In this document: piece after piece, positions 34,317 through 42,900 of the stretch
Position numbering within the stretch: position 1 is the first letter of the stretch
Layout: the number at the start of each line of letters is the position of its first letter
Assembly: GCA_021604565.1 (NCBI GenBank)
Contig: BQJF01000033.1
Location: forward strand, 1 to 43,802
DNA: 43,802 nt
Reading direction: 5' to 3'
From: Minwuia thermotolerans
Lineage (GTDB): Bacteria; Pseudomonadota; Alphaproteobacteria; Minwuiales; Minwuiaceae
The notes under the pieces: model-generated
Database searches by the model: none
Seen by the model: only the letters and a program-made list of their open reading frames with translations
Told to the model about the DNA's origin: nothing
Position numbers and translations under genes: made by a program

Positions 34317-35060
34317 TCAGGTGCGCAGGGTCAGCCCGCCATCGACGGTGAGCCCGTGCCCCGACACGAAGCCCGCATCGTCGGAGGCAAGGAACAGGGC
34401 ACCACGGGCAATGTCGATGGGCTGCCCCAGCCGCCGCAGTGCGGCCTTCTTGGCCCAGATCGTCGCGATGTTCTCGTCGGCGAAGCTGGCACCGGTCATG
34501 CCGGTATGGATGGCACCGGGTTCGATGTAGTTGCAGGTGATGCCGAACTTGCCGAGCTCCAGCGCCAGGGTGCGTGTCATGCCGGCGACACCGGCCTTCG
34601 AGGCGCAATAGGCGCTCAGGCCGTAATCGGTCATGCGGGCCATGACGGATGCTGTGGAGATGATGCGCGGTGCGGGGCTTTCCTTCAGGTGCGGGATCGC
34701 GGCACGGCACAGCTTGTAGGGGCCGGTCAGGTTGACGGCGAGGGTGATGTCCCACTGCTCGTCCGTCATGACCTCGGCAAGTGCGTTCCGGCTGACACCG
34801 GCATTGTTGTATAGGATGTCCAGCTTGCCGAAGGTCTCGATGGCCTTGCCGATAATGCGTTCCGCCGCGCCATCGGCTGCCACGTCCGCCTCGAACGGGG
34901 TGACATAGGCGTGGTCGTGGGCCTCGGCCAGTCCCTTGCCGGGCAGATCGACCGCGAGCACCATCGCGCCTTCGCGCGCGAAGAGGTCTGCCGTTGCCTG
35001 GCCAATGCCGCTGCCTGCGCCGGTCACGATCGCCGCGCGTCCCTCGAGCCGTCCTGTCAT
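34317..35060 (-). CDS. Short-chain dehydrogenase/reductase (SDR)
   Basis: The 247-residue protein is a classical SDR that uses NAD(P). The nucleotide-binding motif is VTGAGSGIG (12-20) and DILYNNAG (81-88) stabilises the fold. The catalytic residues are Asn110, Ser138, Tyr151 and Lys155 (YCASK). The ending GLTVDGGLTLRT is typical. The Asp39-containing VDLPG after the second strand suggests NAD preference. GGGGAGGA precedes the ATG. The gene starts 34 bases after cobS on the same strand and may be the last gene of that transcript, though it has no known role in B12 synthesis. The substrate is unknown. Confidence 0.93.
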   Translation of the reverse strand: MTGRLEGRAAIVTGAGSGIGQATADLFAREGAMVLAVDLPGKGLAEAHDHAYVTPFEADVAADGAAERIIGKAIETFGKLDILYNNAGVSRNALAEVMTDEQWDITLAVNLTGPYKLCRAAIPHLKESPAPRIISTASVMARMTDYGLSAYCASKAGVAGMTRTLALELGKFGITCNYIEPGAIHTGMTGASFADENIATIWAKKAALRRLGQPIDIARGALFLASDDAGFVSGHGLTVDGGLTLRT

Positions 35061-35094
35061 GCTGTCCTCCCCAGGTTGTCACATGCGGGGAAGC

Positions 35095-35874
35095 CTAGCT
35101 CGCGGCCATGCTCCACGCCAGCAGGACAGTGGTCTCGACTGCCATGCAGGTCGCGCCCAGCACGTCGCCCGTGTAGCCGCCAAAGTAGTGCTGCGCGATC
35201 TGAGCCATGGCCAGCACCACGGCAACAGCCAGGACTACAGCCAGCAGCAACTGCATGATCGGGGCGCCGCCAATGACACTGGCGAGCAGAGCGATCAGCA
35301 GTCCCGTGGCGCATGCCTTTCGCATGTCGCGGTCCCCGGCCTTGCCTGCGCCTGCCGCTGCGCCGTCGGCCCGTGCGAGGGGCAGGCGCGCCATGACGAC
35401 CGCCATGCCGGCCCGACCCAGCGCGAGAGCGGCCAGCAGTGCCGCCAGGGCATCCAGCACGTCGAGAGAGGAGAGAGCCGCAACACGGATCAGCAGGAAG
35501 ACGATCAGTCCCAGCGTGCCATAGGTGCCGATGCGGCTGTCGCGCATGGCGGCAAGGCGGGCATCCCGACCGCTCCGTGCCCCCAGACCATCCAGCATGT
35601 CGGCCAGCCCGTCCTCATGCAGTGCACCGGTCAGCAGCACCGACAAGGCGATGGTCACCGCCGCCGCAAGCAGACCGTTCGCACCCAGCCCGACCATTGC
35701 CGCGAAGGTCGTGGCCAGGGCAGCGGCCAGCAGCGCACCGACAACGGGAAAGGCCCAAAGCGCCTGTGCCAGCTTGCGGTCGGCGGCAGCTGCGGGAAAG
35801 CGTGTCGGCAGACGGGTAAGCCAGCCCAGCGCGATGGCCAGGTCGATATCGAGACTGGCAAGCAGCCCGCGCAT
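35095..35874 (-). CDS. cobS: Adenosylcobinamide-GDP ribazoletransferase
   Basis: CobS (also called CobV) joins adenosylcobinamide-GDP to alpha-ribazole, the last assembly step of the B12 nucleotide loop, at the inner membrane. The 259-residue protein has several membrane helices. The hallmarks are FLTRLPTRFPAA-like opening residues, LLTGALHEDGLADMLDGLGA and MRDSRIGTYGTLGL. The end has QIAQHYFGGYTGDVLGATCM. Its ATG overlaps the cobU stop in TGATG, so the longer reading frame upstream is not used. It is the third gene of cobT-cobU-cobS. Confidence 0.95.
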   Translation of the reverse strand: MRGLLASLDIDLAIALGWLTRLPTRFPAAAADRKLAQALWAFPVVGALLAAALATTFAAMVGLGANGLLAAAVTIALSVLLTGALHEDGLADMLDGLGARSGRDARLAAMRDSRIGTYGTLGLIVFLLIRVAALSSLDVLDALAALLAALALGRAGMAVVMARLPLARADGAAAGAGKAGDRDMRKACATGLLIALLASVIGGAPIMQLLLAVVLAVAVVLAMAQIAQHYFGGYTGDVLGATCMAVETTVLLAWSMAAS

Positions 35875-36431
35875 CAGTCGGGTCGCTTCATGACCAGGGG
35901 AAGTCCGGCAGCGACGAACAGCACGCAATCGGCCGAGAGCGCAACCCGCTGGTTGGCCAGTCCCTGCCAGTCGCGGAACTGCCGTCCCAGCGGCGTCTCG
36001 GGCACCAGACCAAGCCCGACCTCGTTGGAAACCAGTACCGTCGGGGCCGTGCGCTCCGCCAGTACGTCGATCAGATTTGCGATCTCCGCGTCCGGCGCGA
36101 TGTCCGCCAGCATCAGATTGCTCAGCCAGAGCGTCAGGCAGTCCACCAGAACGGCCTGCTCGCCACAGGCCTCGAGCTGATCGGGCAGGTTGCGCGGGGC
36201 CTCCACCGTGACCCAGTCATGGCCACGGTCGGCCTTGTGCTGTTCGATGCGCAACTGCATCTCGCTGTCGAAGGCTTCGGCGGTGGCAAGATAGACCGGT
36301 GTCGTCGCACCGGCATGATCGCGCACCAGCCGCTCGCCCAGCCTGCTCTTGCCGGACCGCGCCCCACCCAGCACCAGCGTTGTCCATGGCAGTGCGGCGT
36401 CGGGGCCAAGGATGGTGTGATAGCCGCTCAA
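35874..36431 (-). CDS. cobU: Adenosylcobinamide kinase / guanylyltransferase
   Basis: CobU phosphorylates adenosylcobinamide and transfers GMP to it. The protein shows the P-loop GGARSGKS (22-29), the guanylylated histidine region RIEQHKADRGH, VDCLTLWLSNLML and SNEVGLGLVPETPLGRQFRD. The start is uncertain. There is no ATG or GTG at a suitable place. A TTG at 36431, four bases after the cobT stop, gives 185 residues, close to the usual length but with about 15 extra residues before the P-loop strand. The neighbouring genes, cobT upstream and cobS downstream, are tightly packed. The function is sure; the start is an inference. Confidence 0.9.
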   Translation of the reverse strand: MSGYHTILGPDAALPWTTLVLGGARSGKSRLGERLVRDHAGATTPVYLATAEAFDSEMQLRIEQHKADRGHDWVTVEAPRNLPDQLEACGEQAVLVDCLTLWLSNLMLADIAPDAEIANLIDVLAERTAPTVLVSNEVGLGLVPETPLGRQFRDWQGLANQRVALSADCVLFVAAGLPLVMKRPD

Positions 36432-36435
36432 GGCA

Positions 36436-37461
36436 TCAGGTGTCCTGCTTGCTGCCGGCCACGGCGGCCTCGGCAAAGGTTGCCATGCCATTGTGGCAGG
36501 CAAGCGCGGCGCGGACGAGGCCGAGCGCCGTCGCAGCGCCGGACCCCTCGCCGAGCCGCATCCCGAGCGCCAGCAGAGGGTCGAGGCCGAGCTTCGCCAG
36601 CAACCGCTGATGGCCCGGCTCGCCAGACTGGTGGGCCGCCAGCGCATGGGCCAGCCCGTCCGCGCCCGCGATTCGGTGCAGCGGGGCAACGGCGGCAGTG
36701 ACAATGAAGCCGTCCAGCAGAACCGGTATCCGGTGACGTCGCGCCGCCAGGCAGGCGCCGAAGATCGCCGCCAGCTCCCGCCCGCCGACATGGGACAGGG
36801 CCAGCAGCGGATCGTCGAGGGCGGATCCATGGGTGGCGCAGGCGCGCGCGATCACGTCGGTCTTGCGCGCGATGCCTGCATCATCGACGCCTGTGCCCGG
36901 TCCGACCCAGTCGCGAGCCTCCCCGCCCAACAGGGCCAGTGCGACGGCGGCTGCGGCGGTCGTGTTGCCGATTCCCATCTCGCCGAAGACCAACAGATCC
37001 TCCGTCCCGCGCACGGCGTCCATCCCCATGGCGACAGCCCCAAGGAAGGCGTTCTCATCCATCGCGGGCTGCACGGTGAAATCGGCGGTCGGTGTCGCGA
37101 TTCCGCAGTCCACAACGGAGAGCTCCGCCCCGAAGGCGCTGGTCAACTGGCAGATCGCCGCAAATCCCGCGCCGAACCCGGCAAGCATCTGCGCATTCAC
37201 CTCGTCGGGGAAAGCGGACACGCCGTGCTTCGTCATGCCATGGCTGCCGGCGAATATGATGGTGCGCGCACGGTCCATGGTCGGGCGATCCGTGCCCTGC
37301 CAGCGTGCCATGTGGACCGCGATTTCCTCCAGCCGACCCAGCGATCCGGCGGGTTTCACCAGATTGTCCTGGCGTGCGGCGGCATCACGCGCTGCCGCAT
37401 CATCCGCGTCCGGCAGGTCGGCAATCAACTGGCGCAGGTGGTCGAGGGTGTCGGGTTTCAT
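36436..37461 (-). CDS. cobT: Nicotinate-nucleotide-dimethylbenzimidazole phosphoribosyltransferase
   Basis: CobT makes alpha-ribazole phosphate, the lower-ligand nucleotide of B12, from dimethylbenzimidazole and nicotinate mononucleotide. The 341-residue protein shows DNLVKPAGSLGRLEEIAVHM, IIFAGSHGMTKHGVSAFPDE, GEMGIGNTTAAAAVALALLG and GTGVDDAGIARK. The catalytic glutamate is Glu305 in RLGEGSGAATAL. GGAGCGG precedes the ATG. It is the first gene of cobT-cobU-cobS and is divergent from the riboswitch-controlled cbt/cob operon, with 381 bases between starts. Confidence 0.96.
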   Translation of the reverse strand: MKPDTLDHLRQLIADLPDADDAAARDAAARQDNLVKPAGSLGRLEEIAVHMARWQGTDRPTMDRARTIIFAGSHGMTKHGVSAFPDEVNAQMLAGFGAGFAAICQLTSAFGAELSVVDCGIATPTADFTVQPAMDENAFLGAVAMGMDAVRGTEDLLVFGEMGIGNTTAAAAVALALLGGEARDWVGPGTGVDDAGIARKTDVIARACATHGSALDDPLLALSHVGGRELAAIFGACLAARRHRIPVLLDGFIVTAAVAPLHRIAGADGLAHALAAHQSGEPGHQRLLAKLGLDPLLALGMRLGEGSGAATALGLVRAALACHNGMATFAEAAVAGSKQDT

Positions 37462-37554
37462 CAGGGCCGCTCCGGATCAACAATCGGGGCGCATCTTGAC
37501 CACGGCCACCGGAGAGTCGCAATACGGCGTGTGCCTGCCTGAAACCTGATCGCA

Positions 37555-37584
37555 TTGTTGCGCCTGACGGGGGGCAACTGTAAG
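37555..37584 (+). promoter_or_regulatory. Possible promoter of the riboswitch operon
   Basis: TTGTTG (37555-37560) and TGTAAG (37579-37584) with an 18-base spacer give a weak sigma-70-like promoter. Transcription would begin near 37591, just before the riboswitch. Only three and four of six bases match the consensus. Confidence 0.3.
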
Positions 37585-37594
37585 GTCGGGACTG

Positions 37595-37800
37595 CGTGAC
37601 GGTTCCGTCTGACCCACAAGGGAAGGGCGGATGAGAAAAGGGAACACGGTTCGGCGTACCCATCAGGGACCAAGTCCGTGGCTGCCCCCGCAACTGTATG
37701 CGTCGAGGATGTTCGAACATGCCACTGGCCCCGATTGGCCGGGAAGGCCGGACAGCCGCCCAAGACGTGAGCCAGGAAACCTGCCGCCCGCAAGTGTGAA
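37595..37800 (+). ncRNA. Cobalamin riboswitch
   Basis: The plus strand carries the classical cobalamin aptamer: AAAAGGGAACACGGT (37634 region), then GTCCGTGGCTGCCCCCGCAA (37674 region), GCCACTGG (37721-37728) and the B12 box AGCCAGGAAACCTGCC (37770-37785). It precedes cbtB-cbtA-cobW-cobN-cobO, so adenosylcobalamin should lower cobalt uptake and B12 synthesis. A GTCGCC/GGCGAC hairpin (37811-37816 and 37822-37827) lies right before the cbtB ribosome site and may be part of the expression platform. The borders are approximate. Confidence 0.95.
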
Positions 37801-37842
37801 ACCCACCATGGTCGCCGGCGGGGCGACAGGGAGAACAAGACG

Positions 37843-38040
37843 ATGAACGAATTCAACCAGACGATGGATCAGACCACTGAGGCTGGCTCGACAGGTGTGC
37901 GCATGGCTGCGCTGCCTGCCGTGGTGACGGCACTGCTGCTCGGCACGTTCCTGGTGTTCGCGGCGGGCATGGCCCAGTCGGACACCCTGCACAATGCCGC
38001 GCATGATGGCCGCCACAGCTTCGCCATGCCGTGTCACTGA
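37843..38040 (+). CDS. cbtB: Cobalt transporter subunit CbtB
   Basis: The 65-residue protein has one membrane helix (about 22-44) and the conserved histidine-rich C-terminus DTLHNAAHDGRHSFAMPCH, the signature of CbtB. With CbtA it is thought to import cobalt. AGGGAG lies about seven bases before the ATG. The gene follows the cobalamin riboswitch directly, as is usual for cbtB, and is followed 20 bases later by cbtA. Confidence 0.93.
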   Translation: MNEFNQTMDQTTEAGSTGVRMAALPAVVTALLLGTFLVFAAGMAQSDTLHNAAHDGRHSFAMPCH

Positions 38041-38060
38041 CCGATCATCGCTGATACGAG

Positions 38061-38843
38061 ATGTTCAAGCGCATATTCGCGTGCGCCCTGATTGCAGGGG
38101 TGCTCGCAGGACTGGTCGCGGCTGTACTGCAGCAGGCGGTAACAGTCCCTCTGGTGGTCGCCGCCGAAGCCCTTGAGGGCGGCGGCGCGCCTGCAGGACA
38201 TGGTGACGGGCACGATCACGGTGGCCACGACCATGGCTCCCATGACCACGGAACCGATGGCCACGGTACTGCCGCGCCTGCGCAGAGCGGTCATGGTGGT
38301 CATGATCATGGCGACGGCTGGATGCCGCAGGATGGCGTGGAACGGATCTTCTACACCTCCCTGATGACTGTCCTGATCGGCCTGGGCTATGCCTTCGCGC
38401 TGGTGGCGCTGATTGCCTTCAGCGGTCGGCGGATGACGGCGCGCTTGGGCGTGCTCTGGGGCGCAGCGGGCTTTGTCACCACCGCGCTGGCACCTGGCCT
38501 CGGTCTGCCGCCGGAGCTGCCGGGAATGCTGGCGGCGGAGGTTCAGGCCCGCCAGATCTGGTGGTTCCTGACGGTCGTGCTGACCGGGCTGGGACTCTGG
38601 CTCATCTTCCTGTCGGACCGGCAGGTACTGATGGGTGTCGGAATCATCGCCCTGATCATTCCACACGTGATCGGCGCTCCGCATCCGCATCACGGCGGCG
38701 GCAGTGGCGTGCCACCGGAACTGGCGGCACAGTTCGCCACTGCCTCACTGGCCATGGCCGCGGTTTTCTGGTGTGTACTGGGCGCGATCGCGGGCAGCAT
38801 CTGGCATCGCATGGATCATGCGACACAAGGGGAAGGCAACTGA
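38061..38843 (+). CDS. cbtA: Cobalt transporter subunit CbtA
   Basis: The 260-residue protein has about five membrane helices and matches CbtA. It opens with IFACALIAGVLAGLVAAVLQ. An unusually long histidine-rich stretch between the first two helices (residues 47-83, 11 histidines in GHDHG-type repeats) is probably a metal-binding loop facing the periplasm. The later helices contain GLGYAFALVALIAF and WGAAGFVTTALAPGLGLPPE. Its stop overlaps the cobW start in TGATG. The histidine loop and the riboswitch both point to cobalt. Confidence 0.92.
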   Translation: MFKRIFACALIAGVLAGLVAAVLQQAVTVPLVVAAEALEGGGAPAGHGDGHDHGGHDHGSHDHGTDGHGTAAPAQSGHGGHDHGDGWMPQDGVERIFYTSLMTVLIGLGYAFALVALIAFSGRRMTARLGVLWGAAGFVTTALAPGLGLPPELPGMLAAEVQARQIWWFLTVVLTGLGLWLIFLSDRQVLMGVGIIALIIPHVIGAPHPHHGGGSGVPPELAAQFATASLAMAAVFWCVLGAIAGSIWHRMDHATQGEGN

Positions 38844-39910
38844 TGACACAGACGGTAAACAAGCTGGGGACATCCCGGATTCCTGCGACCGTGGTGACGG
38901 GCTTCCTCGGCGCGGGCAAGACCACGCTGATCCGCCACCTGCTGCAGAACGCGGGTGGAAGGCGCATCGCCCTGATCATCAATGAATTCGGTGACCTTGG
39001 CGTCGACGGCGAGGTCCTGAAGGGCTGCGGGGAGGAAACCTGCGCGGAAGATGATGTGGTGGAACTGGCCAATGGCTGCATCTGCTGCACCGTCGCCGAC
39101 GACTTCGTGCCGACCATGACGGCCCTGCTGGACCGGGACAATCCGCCCGATCATATCGTCATCGAGACTTCGGGCCTCGCCTTGCCGCAGCCGCTGGTGA
39201 AGGCGTTCAACTGGCCCGACATCCGTACCCGGGTGACGGTGGACGGTGTGGTGACCGTGGTTGACGGTGCCGCCGTCGCCGCCGGACGGTTTGCCCACGA
39301 CGAGGCGGCGCTGGATGCCCAGCGGCAGGCCGACGAGAACCTGGATCACGAGACCCCCATGTCGGAACTGTTCGAGGATCAGCTTGGCTGTGCCGACCTG
39401 ATCATCGTCAACAAGACCGATCTGCTGGGCGATGGCGGGCTGGACGTGGTGCGGGAGTTCATTCGCCCCGACGTGCGTGCCGGCGTGCCGGTGGTTTCGG
39501 CGATACAGGGGGCCTTGCCCGCGTCCGCCCTCATCGGTCTCGGGATCGGGGCGGAGGATGACATCGCCAACCGCCCGACGCATCACGAGCGCGCGGGCGA
39601 GATCGATCATGACCACGATGACTTCGACAGCTTCCACGTGGACCTGCCGCAGATCACCGATCCGGCGGCTTTCTCTGCCAGCGTCTCGGCAATGCTGGCG
39701 GCGGAGAACGTGCTGCGCCTGAAGGGCTTCGTTGCCGTTTCAGGCAAGCCGATGCGGATGGTGATTCAGGCCGTGGGGCCGCGCATCGACCATTATTTCG
39801 ACCGCCCTTGGCGCGCCGATGAAACACGTTGCACCCGCCTGGTCGTGATCGGCGAGAAGGGTCTGGATCAGGCGCGGATCACCGAAGCACTGCAGCAGTC
39901 GGCCATTTGA
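38843..39910 (+). CDS. cobW: CobW-family GTPase metallochaperone
   Basis: CobW is a P-loop GTPase that delivers a metal, here most likely cobalt, for B12 synthesis. The 355-residue protein shows the P-loop TGFLGAGKTT (19-28), the metal-binding CxCC motif NGCICCTVADDF (Cys79, Cys81, Cys82), IETSGLALPQPLVKAF and VNKTDLLGDGG. A histidine-rich stretch HHERAGEIDHDHDDFDSFHV follows, which is typical of CobW. The C-terminal CobW domain ends near residue 350. The start lies in the TGATG overlap with cbtA. The gene is followed by cobN after three bases. Confidence 0.96.
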   Translation: MTQTVNKLGTSRIPATVVTGFLGAGKTTLIRHLLQNAGGRRIALIINEFGDLGVDGEVLKGCGEETCAEDDVVELANGCICCTVADDFVPTMTALLDRDNPPDHIVIETSGLALPQPLVKAFNWPDIRTRVTVDGVVTVVDGAAVAAGRFAHDEAALDAQRQADENLDHETPMSELFEDQLGCADLIIVNKTDLLGDGGLDVVREFIRPDVRAGVPVVSAIQGALPASALIGLGIGAEDDIANRPTHHERAGEIDHDHDDFDSFHVDLPQITDPAAFSASVSAMLAAENVLRLKGFVAVSGKPMRMVIQAVGPRIDHYFDRPWRADETRCTRLVVIGEKGLDQARITEALQQSAI

Positions 39911-39913
39911 GCC

Positions 39914-42900
39914 ATGCATCTGCTTCAGGCCCAGCCGGGAGCGATCGAGGACGGTGAGGAAGCCGTCGATCTGGCGCAGGAACCGGCTGATGTGTTGGTC
40001 CTGACGGCGGCCGATACCGAGATCGCGGCGCTGGCCACCGCTCGTGCCGAACTGGGCGATGAAGCGCCCGGCCTGCGGCTGGCGGCGCTGGGGTTCCTGA
40101 AGCATCCCATGTCGGTTGATCTGTACGCGGAGAAGACCGTCGCGGGGGCAAGGCTGGTGGTCGGACGATTCCTGGGCGGCGTCGGCTACTGGTCCTACGC
40201 CATCGAGGAGATTGCCCGCACCTGTCGCCGGAACGGCATCCCCTTCGTGGCCCTGCCGGGGGACGAGAAGCCGGACGCCGATCTGGCCGCAGTCTCCACG
40301 ATCGAACCGGAGGTGCGAGACGCCCTCTGGAGCTGGCTGGCGGAGGGCGGGCCGGGCAACAGCCGCAACTTCCTGCGCGCCTGCCGGGCGATCCTTGATG
40401 GCGGCGAACTGCCGGAACCGGCGCGGCCCCTGCTGCGCGCCGGATTGTACTGGCCGGGCCGGGATGCGCCGTCACTGTCTGATAGTGCGCCGGCGGAGGA
40501 TACACGCCCCCGCGCCCTGATCACGTTCTACCGCGCCAACGTGCAGGGCGGTGCCATGGCACCTGTCGATGCGCTGATCGCGGCGCTGGATGCGGAGGGC
40601 GTGGCGGCCGTTCCGGTCTTCGTTTCAAGCCTGAAGGACGCAGGCTCCAACGCCATCCTGAGCGGGATCATGGCGGCGGCGAGACCCGACATCGTGCTCA
40701 ACCTGACGGCCTTCGCGGTCGGCAAGCCGGGGGAGGCCGACGGCTCCGCCGCCATGCCGGGCACGGTACTGGATCAGGCGGACTGTCCTGTCCTGCAACT
40801 TGTTTCAGGGGGCAGCACGGCAGCGGTCTGGCAGGAGTCCATGCAGGGACTTGGCGCCCGTGACGTGGCGATGCATGTGGCCCTGCCGGAGGTGGATGGC
40901 CGTATCCTGACCCGCGCCATCGCCTTCAAGGCGGAGGCGTCGTTCGATCCGGCGGTACAGTGCGCCATCGTGCGCCCGGAACCGGTGCCGGACCGGGTTG
41001 CCTTCGTCGCCCGGCTTGCCGCGAACTGGATCGGGTTGCGCCGCACCTCTGTGCCAGAGCGCAGGCTGGCGCTGGTGCTGGCGAACTATCCCAACCGGGA
41101 CGGGCGACTGGCCAATGGCGTCGGTCTCGACACCCCGGCCAGCACGATCCGTGTGCTGCGGGCGCTGGAGGAAGAGGGCTATACGGTCGATGGTGCACCC
41201 CGCGACGGTGCCGCGCTGATGGAGCGGATTCTTGCCGGACCGACCAACTGGCTGACCGATCGCGCCAGCCGGACCGGCGGTGTCGTGCTGCCGACAGATG
41301 CCTATGCGAAGTGGTTCGCGACCCTGCCGGAGACAGTCCGGACAACCGTGACCGAACGCTGGGGCGCACCGGAGAGCGATCCGTTTCACGATCCGGCACG
41401 CGGTGGCTTCGTGCTTTCGGTGCTGAGCTTCGGTCGGGTGGTTGTCGGCATCCAGCCCGCCCGTGGCTACCAGATCGACCCCAAGGAGACCTATCACAGC
41501 CCCGACCTGCCGCCGCCGCACGGCTATCTGGCCTTTTACTTCTGGTTGCGTGAAACGTTCGGTGCGCAGGCTGTCGTCCATCTTGGCAAGCACGGCAATC
41601 TGGAGTGGCTGCCGGGCAAGGCGCTGGCCCTTTCCGACGCCTGCTTCCCGGAGGTGGCGCTGGGGCCGCTGCCGCATCTCTATCCCTTCATCGTCAATGA
41701 TCCGGGGGAGGGAACACAGGCCAAGCGCCGGGCGCAGGCGGTCATCATCGACCATCTGACGCCGCCGATGACCCGTGCCGAAACCTATGGCGCGCTGCGG
41801 GATCTGGAGGCGCTGGTCGATGAATATTTTGACGCTGCCGGGCTGGACCGGCGGCGGCTGGACCTGTTGCGGCGGGAGATCCTGTCGCTGGTGGCGGCGG
41901 AGAATCTGGGAACCGACGCGTCGATCACGGATGATGACGACGAGGACGCGGCCTTCGCCAAGCTGGACAATTATCTCTGCGAACTGAAGGAAGCGCAGAT
42001 CCGCGACGGTCTGCACATCTTCGGGGTCTCTCCGGAGGCACGACAGCGGCGGGATCTGCTGCTGGCGCTGGCGCGGGTGCCGCGCGGGGGCAGCGGCTCC
42101 GGCAACGGGTCGTTGCTGCGGGCGATGGCGGATGATCTCGGGCTGGGTTTCGATCCACTGGACTGTACCATGGGCGACGCGTGGGGTGGCCCGCGACCCG
42201 CGGTACTGGCGGCGGTGGATGACCAGAACTGGCGCACGGTCGGGGACACGGTGGAGCGGCTGGAACTGCTCGCCATCAACCTGCTTGAACAGCCGGAAGC
42301 CACCGCCCCGCCGGGTGTGGCGAGCGGGGGAGTCCTGGCGGCGATTAATGAACGTCTGGCACCTGATCTCGACAGTTGTGGCCCGGCGGAACTCTCAGGC
42401 CTGCTGACCGGCCTGTCGGGGCGGTTCGTTTCGCCCGGGCCTTCCGGTGCGCCGACACGGGGGCGGCCCGACACGCTGCCGACAGGGCGAAACCTCTTTT
42501 CCATCGACAGCCGCGCGATGCCGACACAGACCGCCTGGGCGCTGGGCTGGAAGTCGGCCAACCGGCTGATCGAGCGGCACCTGCAGGACAATGGCGACTG
42601 GCCGCGCGTCATGGCCCTGACCGCCTGGGGTACGTCCAACATGCGGACGGGAGGCGATGACATCGCGCAGGCGCTGGCGCTGCTTGGGTGCCGCCCGACG
42701 TGGGAGCCGGCCTCCCGCCGTGTCACGGGTTTCGAGATCCTGCCGCTGACCGCCCTCGACCGGCCCCGCGTGGATGTGACGCTGCGCATTTCCGGCTTCT
42801 TCCGGGACGCCTTTCCGACCCAGATCGAGCTGTTCGATTCCGCTGTCCGCGCAGTGATGCGGGAGCAGGAACCGGAGGACATGAACCCGCTCGCCGCCGC

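Noticed and set aside
37631..37846. A 71-codon open frame inside the riboswitch region
   Set aside because: It runs through conserved aptamer elements and shows no protein family features.
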